Assembly (NCBI GenBank): GCA_963734725.1
Contig: CAVTIX010000027.1
Span: forward strand, 62,001-126,000
Length of the DNA: 64,000 nt
DNA from: DASXKD01 sp963734725
Lineage (GTDB): Bacteria; Actinomycetota; Actinomycetes; Streptosporangiales; Streptosporangiaceae
Direction of reading: 5' to 3'
Of the stretch, positions 1 through 7,126 are shown in pieces. Under the pieces are notes generated by a model that was not told the DNA's origin, did no database searches, and worked only from the letters and a program-made list of their open reading frames with translations. The translations under genes and the position numbers were made by a program. Numbering within the stretch: the first letter of the stretch is position 1; every line of letters begins with the position of its first letter.

Positions 1-887
1 GTCAGCGCCGGTACCCCGTACACCCGCCGCTGCGGCGCGAGCGGCTTGGGGAAGCCGGAGCGGTCGAATGGCTCTGCCCGGCGGGCCACCATGGCGCGGT
101 GTCTGTCCGCGGCCGGCGAGAGGTCGCCGGCCAGCCGGAGCACCTGCTCGCGCAAGCTGGCCGGGATCGCCACCATGGGCAGCATGCTGAGCAGCATGGC
201 CGCGCTCAGCTCACGGCGCTTGCGCTCACCACACACGTCGCAGTTCTCAAGATGCCGGTTCACCCGCTTGCCGAGCGCCCCAGCCAGCTCCCCCTCCCAA
301 TCCGCGAGGATGTCCTCGAGTTCCTCGCATTCCCCGCCGGTGCGGGCCGCCAGTAGCGCGCCCAGGGAACCCTCGAAATGGGCGCGCGCCCGCGACACGA
401 GCGCGTGCGCCTGTTTGCGGGAGACGCCCAGGGCGTCGGCCAGGTCGTCGCCATCCAGGACGTGGCGCAGGTTCAGCTCTATGACCTCGCGATCCCCCGG
501 ATTGAGCCCGGACAGCGCGTCTACCACCAGGTCGCGCAGTTCCTCACGGTCCGGACTGAGCGCCAGGTCCGGGTCGTTCGAGGTAACCGCCACCGCCGTG
601 GCGAGCGGAGCAGAGAGCCCGTGCGCCCGGAGGCGGCGGAAACACTCGTTGCGGGCCACCGCGTACAGCCACGGGCGGAGCCGGTCCGGATCTTGCAGCC
701 CGCCCAGCTTGACTACGGCGACGAGGTAGGTGTCCAGCACCGCGTCGGCCGCGTCAGCGGGCTCACTGAGCAGCGTCCGGCAATACGCGTAGAGCGCAGG
801 CGCGTAGTCGTCATAGGCAGCCGCGAGCCCGGCAGGGTCCCCTGCCACGATCGCTGCGACGATCTCCCCGTCTTGCACGGGTCTCAC
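1..887 (-). CDS. ECF-type RNA polymerase sigma factor with C-terminal zinc-finger region (3' end cut by window)
   Basis: Read on the minus strand, an open frame of about 295 codons runs off the window start. Residues of about 15-80 look like sigma region 2 (YDDYAPALYAYCRTLL, then RPWLYAVARNECFRRLR). Residues of about 120-170 look like region 4 (LNPGDREVIELNLRH, then DLADALGVSRKQAHALVSRAR). After that comes an unusual tail with a histidine/cysteine cluster, HLENCDVCGERKRR, like the HxxxCxxC zinc finger of anti-sigma factors. This suggests a sigma factor carrying its own regulatory finger. The start is GTG at 887; an in-frame GTG at 878 with a GGTGAG element 5' of it is equally possible. The C-terminus lies outside the window, so total length and any further domain are unknown. 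Confidence 0.8.
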   Translation of the reverse strand, partial: MRPVQDGEIVAAIVAGDPAGLAAAYDDYAPALYAYCRTLLSEPADAADAVLDTYLVAVVKLGGLQDPDRLRPWLYAVARNECFRRLRAHGLSAPLATAVAVTSNDPDLALSPDREELRDLVVDALSGLNPGDREVIELNLRHVLDGDDLADALGVSRKQAHALVSRARAHFEGSLGALLAARTGGECEELEDILADWEGELAGALGKRVNRHLENCDVCGERKRRELSAAMLLSMLPMVAIPASLREQVLRLAGDLSPAADRHRAMVARRAEPFDRSGFPKPLAPQRRVYGVPAL

Positions 888-1019
888 CGTAGTTCGTCGC
901 GGCGCCCGCTGCCACCTAGTCTCATATCCGTTATCCGCATGACGCCCTGCCGAGGTGTGATATAGGCCCGCCGGGGCGCCGTTGTGCACAAAAGGCGGCC
1001 GGCCCGGCGAGCCCGCGGG

Positions 1020-2156
1020 TCAGCGCGCCAGCTCGGCGTATAGGTCCGCCGTCTGCGCGGCGACCGCCTGCCAGCCGAACTCGGCAACCGCCCGCTCCCG
1101 GCCCGCCCGGCCGAATGCATCCGCGCGGGCCGGATCGCCCAGCAGCGCGCTGAGGGCAGCGGCGAGCGCTTCCGGGTCGTCCGGCGGGACCAGCAGCCCG
1201 GTCTCGCCGTCGCTCACCACCTCGGGAATCCCGCCGACCGCGGAGGCCACCACCGCGGTGCCGCAGGCCATCGCCTCCAGGTTCACGATGCCGAGTGGCT
1301 CGTACAGCGACGGGCAGGCGAACACCGTCGCGTGCGACAGCAACTGGATCACCGCGCGCTTGGGCAGCATCTCCGGTATCCAGATCACTCCGGACCGCGC
1401 CGCGCGCAGGTCCGCGACCAGGCCCTCGACCTCGGTGGCCAGTTCCGGCGTGTCCGGCTGCCCGGCGCACAGCACGAGCTGGGCCGCCGGGTCCAGGGCG
1501 GCCGCGGCGCGCAGCAGCACCGGGACGCCCTTTTGCCTGGTGATCCTGCCCACGAAGATCACCGATGGGCGAGCCGGGTCGACCCCGTGCTGATCCAGCA
1601 CGTCGGTCGCCGGGTCCGGGGCGTATTCCGCGGTGTCGATCCCGTTGCGGATGACGCGCACCCGGCCGGGCGGGACCGCCGGGTAGGCGGCCAGCACGTC
1701 GGCGCGCATGCCCTCCGATACCGCGATCACGCAAGCGGCGGCTTCCACGGCAACCCGCTCGCACCAGGACGACAGGGCATAACCGCCGCCGAGCTGCTCG
1801 GCCTTCCACGGCCGCAACGGCTCCAGCGAATGGACCGTGACCAGGTGCGGCACCCCATACAGCAGCGACGCCAGGTGGCCCGCCAGGTTCGCATACCAGG
1901 TGTGCGAATGCACTACGTCGGCGGACCCGGCCGCCGCGGTCATCGACAGGTCGGCCGACATCACCCCGAGCGCCGGGTTCGCCCCGGCCAGGTGGTCCCA
2001 GGGCCGGTGCGCCACTGCCCCCGGGCGGTCGGCGCCCTGGCAGTGCACGGTCAGGTCCACCAGCCCGGCCAGCTCGCGGGCGAGGTAGGCCACGTGCACC
2101 CCGGCCCCGCCGTAGACCTCGGGCGGGTATTCCCGGGTGAGCAACGCGACTCTCAC
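1020..2156 (-). CDS. glgM: GT4 glycosyltransferase, alpha-maltose-1-phosphate/glycogen synthase (GlgM/GlgA type)
   Basis: The 378-residue protein opens with VRVALLTREYPPEVYGGAGVHV and closely resembles the mycobacterial Rv1212c family. Those enzymes use ADP-glucose and glucose-1-phosphate to make maltose-1-phosphate for the GlgE glucan pathway, and were earlier annotated as glycogen synthase. Visible GT4 features are the N-terminal GGAGVH loop, FVGRITRQKG at the domain boundary and the sugar-nucleotide motif SLYEPLGIVNLEAMACGTAVVAS. GTG at 2156 is chosen because AGGGAGG lies 4 bases upstream; the frame extends further 5' but lacks homology there. It lies downstream of glgC on the same strand, so ADP-glucose supply and use look co-transcribed. 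Which of the two reactions dominates cannot be told from sequence alone. Confidence 0.9.
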   Translation of the reverse strand: MRVALLTREYPPEVYGGAGVHVAYLARELAGLVDLTVHCQGADRPGAVAHRPWDHLAGANPALGVMSADLSMTAAAGSADVVHSHTWYANLAGHLASLLYGVPHLVTVHSLEPLRPWKAEQLGGGYALSSWCERVAVEAAACVIAVSEGMRADVLAAYPAVPPGRVRVIRNGIDTAEYAPDPATDVLDQHGVDPARPSVIFVGRITRQKGVPVLLRAAAALDPAAQLVLCAGQPDTPELATEVEGLVADLRAARSGVIWIPEMLPKRAVIQLLSHATVFACPSLYEPLGIVNLEAMACGTAVVASAVGGIPEVVSDGETGLLVPPDDPEALAAALSALLGDPARADAFGRAGRERAVAEFGWQAVAAQTADLYAELAR

Positions 2157-2320
2157 ATTGCCTCCCTCGCGGGCGCTCCGCTGGCTTCGGGAGGCGTGTC
2201 CTCGCCGCCGGGACACCGCAACGGCCCCTGACGGGCCTTATGCGGCGTTCGGCCCGGCGGCTGCGGCGTGTCGGCGAGCGTCACGCTGACACCCGCCGAG
2301 TCCTGCGCAGCCGCAGTCAT
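2153..2320 (-). CDS. Possible 55-residue linking ORF between glgC and glgM
   Basis: ATG at 2320 overlaps the glgC stop in an ATGA arrangement. The reading frame ends at a TGA (2155-2153) that interlocks with the glgM GTG in ATGTGA. The predicted product begins MTAAAQDSAGVSVTLADTPQ and is rich in Pro, Ala and Gly; it shows no membrane segment or motif that I recognise. The double overlap suggests it may act mainly as a translational bridge that carries ribosomes from glgC to glgM. It could also be chance in GC-rich DNA, since stop-poor frames are common here. Confidence 0.4.
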   Translation of the reverse strand: MTAAAQDSAGVSVTLADTPQPPGRTPHKARQGPLRCPGGEDTPPEASGAPAREAM

Positions 2321-3555
2321 TTAGGGACCTCCTGGCCCTTGCCGACGACGGTGATCCCCCCGGCGGAGACCACGAATCCGCGGGCCTTGTCGTGCTCCTT
2401 GTCCACGCCCACCTCGGCGCCCTCGGGGATCTCGACGTTCTTGTCGATGATCGCGTCCCGGACCACCGCGTGCCGCCCGATGATCGTGTTGTGCAGGATC
2501 ACCGCGCGCTCCACCGTGGACCAGCTGTTGACCCGCACGCCGGGCGACAGCACCGACTCGCGCACCGTGCCTCCGGACACGATGACCCCGTTGCTGACCA
2601 GGCTGTCCAGCGCCCGGCCGACCCGGTCGCCCGAGTCGTGCACGAACTTCGCCGGCGGCTGCGACGGCACGAGGGTCAGGATCGGCCAGCGCTCGTTGTA
2701 CAGGTTGAACACCGGGTGCACGTGGCACAGGTCCATGTGCGCGTCGAAGTAGGAGTCCAGGGTCCCGACGTCGCGCCAGTAGCCCCGGTCCCGCTCGGTC
2801 GCCCCCGGCACCTCGTTGGTGGCGAAGTCATACACCTGGGCCAGGCCATTGGCGACCATCATCGGGATGATGTCCGCGCCCATGTCGTGCTTGCTTGCCG
2901 GGTTGGCCGCGTCCTTGCGCAGCGCGTCGACCAGGACGTCGGCATCGAACAGATAGTTGCCCATGGACGCGTAGGCCTCGTCGGGGCTGTCTGGCAGGCC
3001 GGGCGGATCGGCGGGCTTCTCCAGGAACTCCTCGATCCGGTGGCCGTCCTTGGCGGCCCGGATCACGCCGAACTCGGTGGCGTCCAGGCGGGGCACCCGG
3101 ATCGCCGCTACGGTGCACCCCGCGCCGGCCTCGACGTGCTGGTCGATCATCTGGCGTGGATCCATCCGGTACACGTGATCCGCGCCGAACACCACCACCA
3201 GGTCGGGCCGCTCGTCGAAGATCAGGTTCAGCGACTGGTAGATCGCGTCCGCCGACCCGGTGTACCACTGCGGGCCGAGCCGCTGCTGCGCGGGCACCGG
3301 GGTGACGTAGTTGCCGAGCAGGGAGCTCATCCGCCAGGTGGTGGTGATGTGCCGGTCCAGGCTGTGGCTCTTGTACTGGGTCAGCACGCAGATTCGCAGG
3401 CACCCGGCGTTGACCAGGTTGGACAACGCGAAATCCACCAGCCGGTACAGGCCGCCGAACGGCACCGCCGGCTTGGCCCGGTCCGCGGTCAGCGGCGACA
3501 GCCGCCGTCCCGCGCCACCCGCCAGGACGATCCCCAACACCCGCCGGTCTGCCAT
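2317..3555 (-). CDS. glgC: Glucose-1-phosphate adenylyltransferase (ADP-glucose pyrophosphorylase)
   Basis: The 412-residue enzyme makes ADP-glucose from ATP and glucose-1-phosphate. The N-terminus carries the nucleotidyltransferase signature GIVLAGGAGRRLSPLT followed by RAKPAVPFGG. VVFGADHVYRMD marks the metal-binding region, and the C-terminal third is the left-handed beta-helix part (NSWSTVERAVILHNTIIGRHAVVRDAIID). The start is ATG at 3555, with GAGGT six bases upstream; a TTG codon just before it is rejected. Length fits the family. It is the first gene of a minus-strand run leading to glgM. In mycobacteria the two genes are divergent, so this co-directional order is a local variation. 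Confidence 0.96.
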   Translation of the reverse strand: MADRRVLGIVLAGGAGRRLSPLTADRAKPAVPFGGLYRLVDFALSNLVNAGCLRICVLTQYKSHSLDRHITTTWRMSSLLGNYVTPVPAQQRLGPQWYTGSADAIYQSLNLIFDERPDLVVVFGADHVYRMDPRQMIDQHVEAGAGCTVAAIRVPRLDATEFGVIRAAKDGHRIEEFLEKPADPPGLPDSPDEAYASMGNYLFDADVLVDALRKDAANPASKHDMGADIIPMMVANGLAQVYDFATNEVPGATERDRGYWRDVGTLDSYFDAHMDLCHVHPVFNLYNERWPILTLVPSQPPAKFVHDSGDRVGRALDSLVSNGVIVSGGTVRESVLSPGVRVNSWSTVERAVILHNTIIGRHAVVRDAIIDKNVEIPEGAEVGVDKEHDKARGFVVSAGGITVVGKGQEVPK

Positions 3556-3941
3556 CAAGCACCTCGCCCCAGGTCGCGCTCACGTGACCGTCGCCGCACC
3601 TCATTGTTTTGCAATACGCATTGACCAGGGTCAGCTATGACATTCCATACCCTGGTCCCGCCTCAATGCACCACCCGGATGAAATACGCTTCCGGGTATC
3701 CATAATACGCCTACGGGGTATCGCCGGGCCGCCCGGATTCACCGTCGATACCGCTCTGGCCAGGCTGAATCCGCGGTATCAGGGCCGCTGCCTGCGCGCT
3801 CTTGTGCCGCAGCAACACGCCATCCACGCTGGCGAATCATAGGCACCGTCCCAATTGATTGCGCATCGTAATACCCCCGGCGCGTTCGGCGATCCAAGGA
3901 GCCCGCACTGAGACTGCGAATTAGCGGCCAACAGGGGGTGA
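3556..3941. other. Intergenic region upstream of glgC with two inverted repeats
   Basis: This 386-base stretch holds no convincing gene. Two inverted repeats are visible. The first is GACCAGGGT (3623-3631) paired with ACCCTGGTC (3649-3657). The second is GATACCGC (3747-3754) paired with GCGGTATC (3773-3780), with CTGGCCAGG palindromic inside it. Related GGGTATC words recur near 3690-3720. It is likely to hold the glgC promoter and possibly operators, but no clear -35/-10 pair stands out. Confidence 0.4.
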
Positions 3942-4052
3942 ATGGCACGGGGCCGCCGGGCGCGGAACCCCCGGTGGATCGCCGCGTTCGGCGCGCTGAC
4001 CGGCCTGTCCGCGCTAGCCGCCCTGTTCCTCGGCATCCTGCTGGCCGGCTAG
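3942..4052 (+). CDS. Small single-pass membrane peptide (36 residues)
   Basis: ATG at 3942 follows a GGGGGTGA element closely. The product is an arginine-rich head (MARGRRARNPRW) followed by one hydrophobic helix of about 22 residues (from IAAFGALTG to LFLGILLAG), ending directly at the membrane segment. This is the usual layout of a small inner-membrane peptide with the basic end in the cytoplasm. There is no homology I recognise and no obvious operon partner; glgC is divergent and the next gene downstream is convergent. It is too short for standard gene callers. Evidence is the ribosome-binding site and the clean topology. Confidence 0.5.
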   Translation: MARGRRARNPRWIAAFGALTGLSALAALFLGILLAG

Positions 4053-4123
4053 CTCATGACACGTGCCATCAGCATGATCACCACCTCATTTCTGGCCTCC
4101 GGCGGCATGCCGGGAGCGGCCGG

Positions 4124-4681
4124 TCAGCCTGCTAGTGACCCAGTTGGGAACTGGGCGTCAAGAACCGTGGTGACGCGCCCGGTGTCGATGTCGTATACGT
4201 GGCCCGAGACGCTCACCTTCGGGGAGAGATTGGGCGCGGTGAGCAGGCGCTCGACGTCGGCCTTGACCGTGGCATGCGGATCGGCGACGGCGGAGGCTTC
4301 CAGCGCGGACTCGGGCAGGCCGGTCGCTGCGGCGGCTCGCTGCCGGAAGCCAGGGTCGGCGAGAAACCCGGTTCCGCATTGCGTGTGGTGCACGACCGCG
4401 ACTTCGAAGAGCCTGTCATCGGTGAGCTGGCCGGCGAACAATTGCTCGGCAAGGAAGGCGAGATAGACAATGTCGTCGATGACGGCCCGGGTGACGCGTC
4501 CGCCCGCGTTGCGGATGACCGGCGCCTCGCCGAGCTGGAGCCCGAGGACGATCGCCGGATCGACCCGGTGGTCGAGGCAGGTGACGACGATCACCTGTGC
4601 CGTGGGCGGGCCGAGTGGCACGGGCACATAGGTACGGGCGAACTGCTCGTTGCGGTCGAGCAGGGGGGTCATCCTCGTCAT
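4124..4681 (-). CDS. Beta-class carbonic anhydrase
   Basis: The 185-residue protein would interconvert CO2 and bicarbonate in the cytoplasm. Zinc ligands expected for the beta class are all present: Cys35 in VVTCLDHR, His99 and Cys102 in VVHHTQCG, plus the Asp37-Arg39 dyad. RNAGG follows at 57-61. The start is ATG at 4681, with AGGAAA upstream; a longer frame reaching into the operator region is rejected because it would begin inside the palindromes. It is transcribed away from a TetR gene and the intervening DNA holds three copies of one palindrome, so repression by that regulator is likely. What signal links the TetR protein to carbonic anhydrase is unknown. Confidence 0.9.
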   Translation of the reverse strand: MTRMTPLLDRNEQFARTYVPVPLGPPTAQVIVVTCLDHRVDPAIVLGLQLGEAPVIRNAGGRVTRAVIDDIVYLAFLAEQLFAGQLTDDRLFEVAVVHHTQCGTGFLADPGFRQRAAAATGLPESALEASAVADPHATVKADVERLLTAPNLSPKVSVSGHVYDIDTGRVTTVLDAQFPTGSLAG

Positions 4682-4713
4682 GGCGATTTCCTTTCGGGAT
4701 AAGCGTTTCCCAT

Positions 4714-4779
4714 AGTGGACGCTGTCCACTGATTAGTGGACGCTGTCCACCATACTTGAGCCAGTGGACGCTGTCCACT
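4714..4779. promoter_or_regulatory. Three tandem copies of a TetR-type operator
   Basis: The palindrome AGTGGACGCTGTCCACT occurs at 4714-4730 and 4763-4779, and with one changed end base at 4735-4751. The core is TGGAC-GCT-GTCCA. Start-to-start distances are 21 and 28 bases. The array sits between the carbonic anhydrase and the divergent TetR gene, with the third copy lying within the TetR promoter spacer and touching its -10. Copies one and two lie over the likely carbonic anhydrase promoter. Confidence 0.85.
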
Positions 4780-4784
4780 AATCT
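4756..4784 (+). promoter_or_regulatory. Leaderless promoter of the TetR gene
   Basis: TTGAGC at 4756-4761 and TAATCT at 4779-4784 are separated by 17 bases. Six bases after the -10 comes the GTG start codon at 4791, so transcription would start at the first base of the coding sequence. Operator copy 3 fills the spacer, which predicts direct autorepression. Confidence 0.65.
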
Positions 4785-4790
4785 GTCGCC

Positions 4791-5471
4791 GTGACGACCA
4801 GCCGATCAGCAGATGAGATAACCGAGGCGAGGCGGCGGCCGCGAGGCGCCGTCCGCGACGGCCTGGTCGCCGCCGGGCTCGACCTGGCCCGGACCGGCGG
4901 CCCGGACGCCGTCGTGCTACGCGAGGCGACCCGGATGGTGGGCGTGGTGCCTAACGCCGCCTACCGGCACTTCGCCGACCGGGACGAGCTCCTCGCCGCG
5001 GTCTGCACGGCGGCCATGGGCGTGCTCGCCGCCCGCATGGCCGCTGGCGTCGCCCGCGTGCGCGGCAAGCACGGCGACGCCGCGGCCGCCCGCCGCCGGC
5101 TGCGCGCGATCGGCACGGCCTACCTGGAATTCGCTCGCGAGGAACCTGGGTTGTTCGCAACCGCGTTCGCGCTACCGCAGCGGCACGCCTACGACGCTCC
5201 AGGCGAAGGGACCGGGCAGGACCGCATGCCCCTGGATCAGCTGCGCGCCGTCCTCGACGAGCTGGTCGATGCTGGCGTGCTCCACGCCCAGCGCCGCGAC
5301 GGCATCGAGTACCCCATCTGGTCCATGGTGCACGGGCTGGCCGTGCTCACCGGGCAAGGGCCCCTGCGCGACGTCCCCGACGCCACCCGCCATCACCTCG
5401 AGAAACTCATGCGCGCCTTCATCGAGGGAGGGCTTGCCTGCGCTGGCGGTCAGGCGCCGGGGCGGGCGTAG
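4791..5471 (+). CDS. TetR/AcrR family transcriptional repressor
   Basis: The 226-residue regulator has an N-terminal TetR helix-turn-helix: REATRMVGVVPNAAYRHFADRDELLAAV at about residues 43-70. A C-terminal ligand domain resembles the WHG-containing TetR C-terminal type, including a MVHGLAVL segment near residue 180. GTG at 4791 has no Shine-Dalgarno element but lies six bases from a good -10, so the mRNA is probably leaderless. It very likely binds the three palindromes upstream, controlling itself and the divergent carbonic anhydrase. Its 3' end overlaps the convergent amidohydrolase gene by 22 bases. Confidence 0.9.
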   Translation: MTTSRSADEITEARRRPRGAVRDGLVAAGLDLARTGGPDAVVLREATRMVGVVPNAAYRHFADRDELLAAVCTAAMGVLAARMAAGVARVRGKHGDAAAARRRLRAIGTAYLEFAREEPGLFATAFALPQRHAYDAPGEGTGQDRMPLDQLRAVLDELVDAGVLHAQRRDGIEYPIWSMVHGLAVLTGQGPLRDVPDATRHHLEKLMRAFIEGGLACAGGQAPGRA

Positions 5472-7123
5472 ACCACGGCGCCGTCCACCAGGGTCAGGTC
5501 CACCTCGGCCAGCGCGATCTCGGCTGCGGGCTGGGTGAACAGGTTGCGGTCGAGCACCACGAGATCGGCCCGTTTGCCTGGCTCTACCGAGCCCGCGTCC
5601 CGCTCATCGTGGTTGACGTAGGCCGAGCCCATGGTGAACGCGGCGATCGCGGCGGGCAGGCCGATCCGCTCGTCGGGCAGGAACGGCTCGTCGGTCTCCG
5701 GGCCGCGGAACGGGTACTCAGGCGAGGTGGTCCGGTTCACCGCGGTGTGCATCTGCCACATCGGGTTCGGGCTGGAGACCGGCCAGTCGCTGCCGAAGCA
5801 CAATTGCGCGCCGGAGGCGGCCAGGCTGCCGAACGGGTACTGCCACGCGGACCGCTCCGGGCCGAGGAACGGCAGGGTCAGCTCTGTCATCTGCGGCTCG
5901 TTGCTGGCCCACAGCGGCTGGCAGTTCGCCAACACCCCGAGGTCCCGGAACCTGGGCACGTCGTCGGGGTGGATGACCTGCAGGTGCGCAATGTGATGCC
6001 GGCCTGCTGTGGGCCCGTTGGCCGCGCGGGCGGCGGCGACCGCGTCCAGCGCCTCCCGGACCGCGCGGTCCCCGATGGCGTGGATGTGCACCTGGAAACC
6101 CTGGGCGTCGATGGCCGTGACCGCCTCCTTCAGCTCCTCCGGGTCGAAGAAGCTGGTGCCCCGGCCCTCCGTCTCGTGCCCGTGCCCATCGAGGTAGGGG
6201 GTCAGCATCGCGGCGGTGAAGTTCTCGCAGACGCCGTCCTGCATGATTTTCACGCTGGAGGCGCGGAACCGGGACCCGCTAGCGATGGCGCGTCGTTCGG
6301 CAAGAGAATCGAGCTGGGACAGCCCAGCCCCGCGCCGCCACCAGAGGGCGCCGGTGACCCGGGCGGTCAGCAGGCCCCGGCCCTCGACCTCGCGGAAGGC
6401 GTCGAAGCTGTCGGGAACCACCGCGTATTCGCCGACGATCGCCTCCTGCCAGGCGGTGATGCCGAGCGAGTGCAGGTACCGCTGGCCCTCCAGGACGCCG
6501 GTCACCCGCTCGGCCAGCGTGACCACGGGCAGCATCCGCTGCACCAGGTTCATCGCGCCCTCGTGCAGCGAGCCCTGCGGCGCCCCGGTCGCGGTGCGCT
6601 CGATCCGGCCGTCCGGCGGGTCCGGGGTGGCGGCGTCGATGCCGGCCAGCGCCAGCGCCCGGGAGTTCACCCACGCGCCGTGGTGGTCCCGGTTGGACAG
6701 GAACACCGGCCGGTCGGGCACCACCTCGTCGAGGTCCTTCTTGCTGGGCACGCCGCGGGGGAACACGTCCATCCCCCATCCGCCGCCGGTGATCCATTCG
6801 GCGCCGGGATTGCGGTCGGCGTAGGAACGGATCGCCGCCAGGTAGCCCTCCCGGGTGTGCTCGCTGGTCAGGTCGCACTGGCCGCGCTCGAGGCCGCCGC
6901 CGGAGGCGTGCACGTGCGCGTCCTGGAAGCCGGGCAGGACCATCCGCCCGCGCAGGTTCACCACCTCGGTGCGCGGGCCCACGTGCGGCCGCATCTCGGC
7001 GTCGGCGCCCACCGCCGCGATCCGGCCGCCGGAGACGGCCACGGCCTGTGCCCAGGTCCGCGCGGCGTCCACCGTGTAGACGGCGCCCCCGGTGAGCACC
7101 AAGTCGGCCGGGCGCTCAGCCAT
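5450..7123 (-). CDS. Amidohydrolase family protein (YtcJ-like, metal-dependent)
   Basis: The 557-residue protein belongs to the amidohydrolase-3/YtcJ group. N-terminal strand residues ADLVLTGGAVYTVD and LPGFQDAHVHASGG carry the HxH metal motif near residue 70. HIHAIGDRAVREALDAV and HHIAHLQVIHPDD contribute later histidines, and CFGSDWPVSSPNPMW gives the conserved aspartate. The ATG at 7123 follows the MttB-type gene stop by only three bases, so the two are probably co-translated. That placement suggests hydrolysis of an amide or ester precursor that yields the quaternary amine, but this substrate is inference. The family is broad and the true substrate cannot be read from sequence. Confidence 0.85.
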   Translation of the reverse strand: MAERPADLVLTGGAVYTVDAARTWAQAVAVSGGRIAAVGADAEMRPHVGPRTEVVNLRGRMVLPGFQDAHVHASGGGLERGQCDLTSEHTREGYLAAIRSYADRNPGAEWITGGGWGMDVFPRGVPSKKDLDEVVPDRPVFLSNRDHHGAWVNSRALALAGIDAATPDPPDGRIERTATGAPQGSLHEGAMNLVQRMLPVVTLAERVTGVLEGQRYLHSLGITAWQEAIVGEYAVVPDSFDAFREVEGRGLLTARVTGALWWRRGAGLSQLDSLAERRAIASGSRFRASSVKIMQDGVCENFTAAMLTPYLDGHGHETEGRGTSFFDPEELKEAVTAIDAQGFQVHIHAIGDRAVREALDAVAAARAANGPTAGRHHIAHLQVIHPDDVPRFRDLGVLANCQPLWASNEPQMTELTLPFLGPERSAWQYPFGSLAASGAQLCFGSDWPVSSPNPMWQMHTAVNRTTSPEYPFRGPETDEPFLPDERIGLPAAIAAFTMGSAYVNHDERDAGSVEPGKRADLVVLDRNLFTQPAAEIALAEVDLTLVDGAVVYARPGA

Positions 7124-7126
7124 CGC

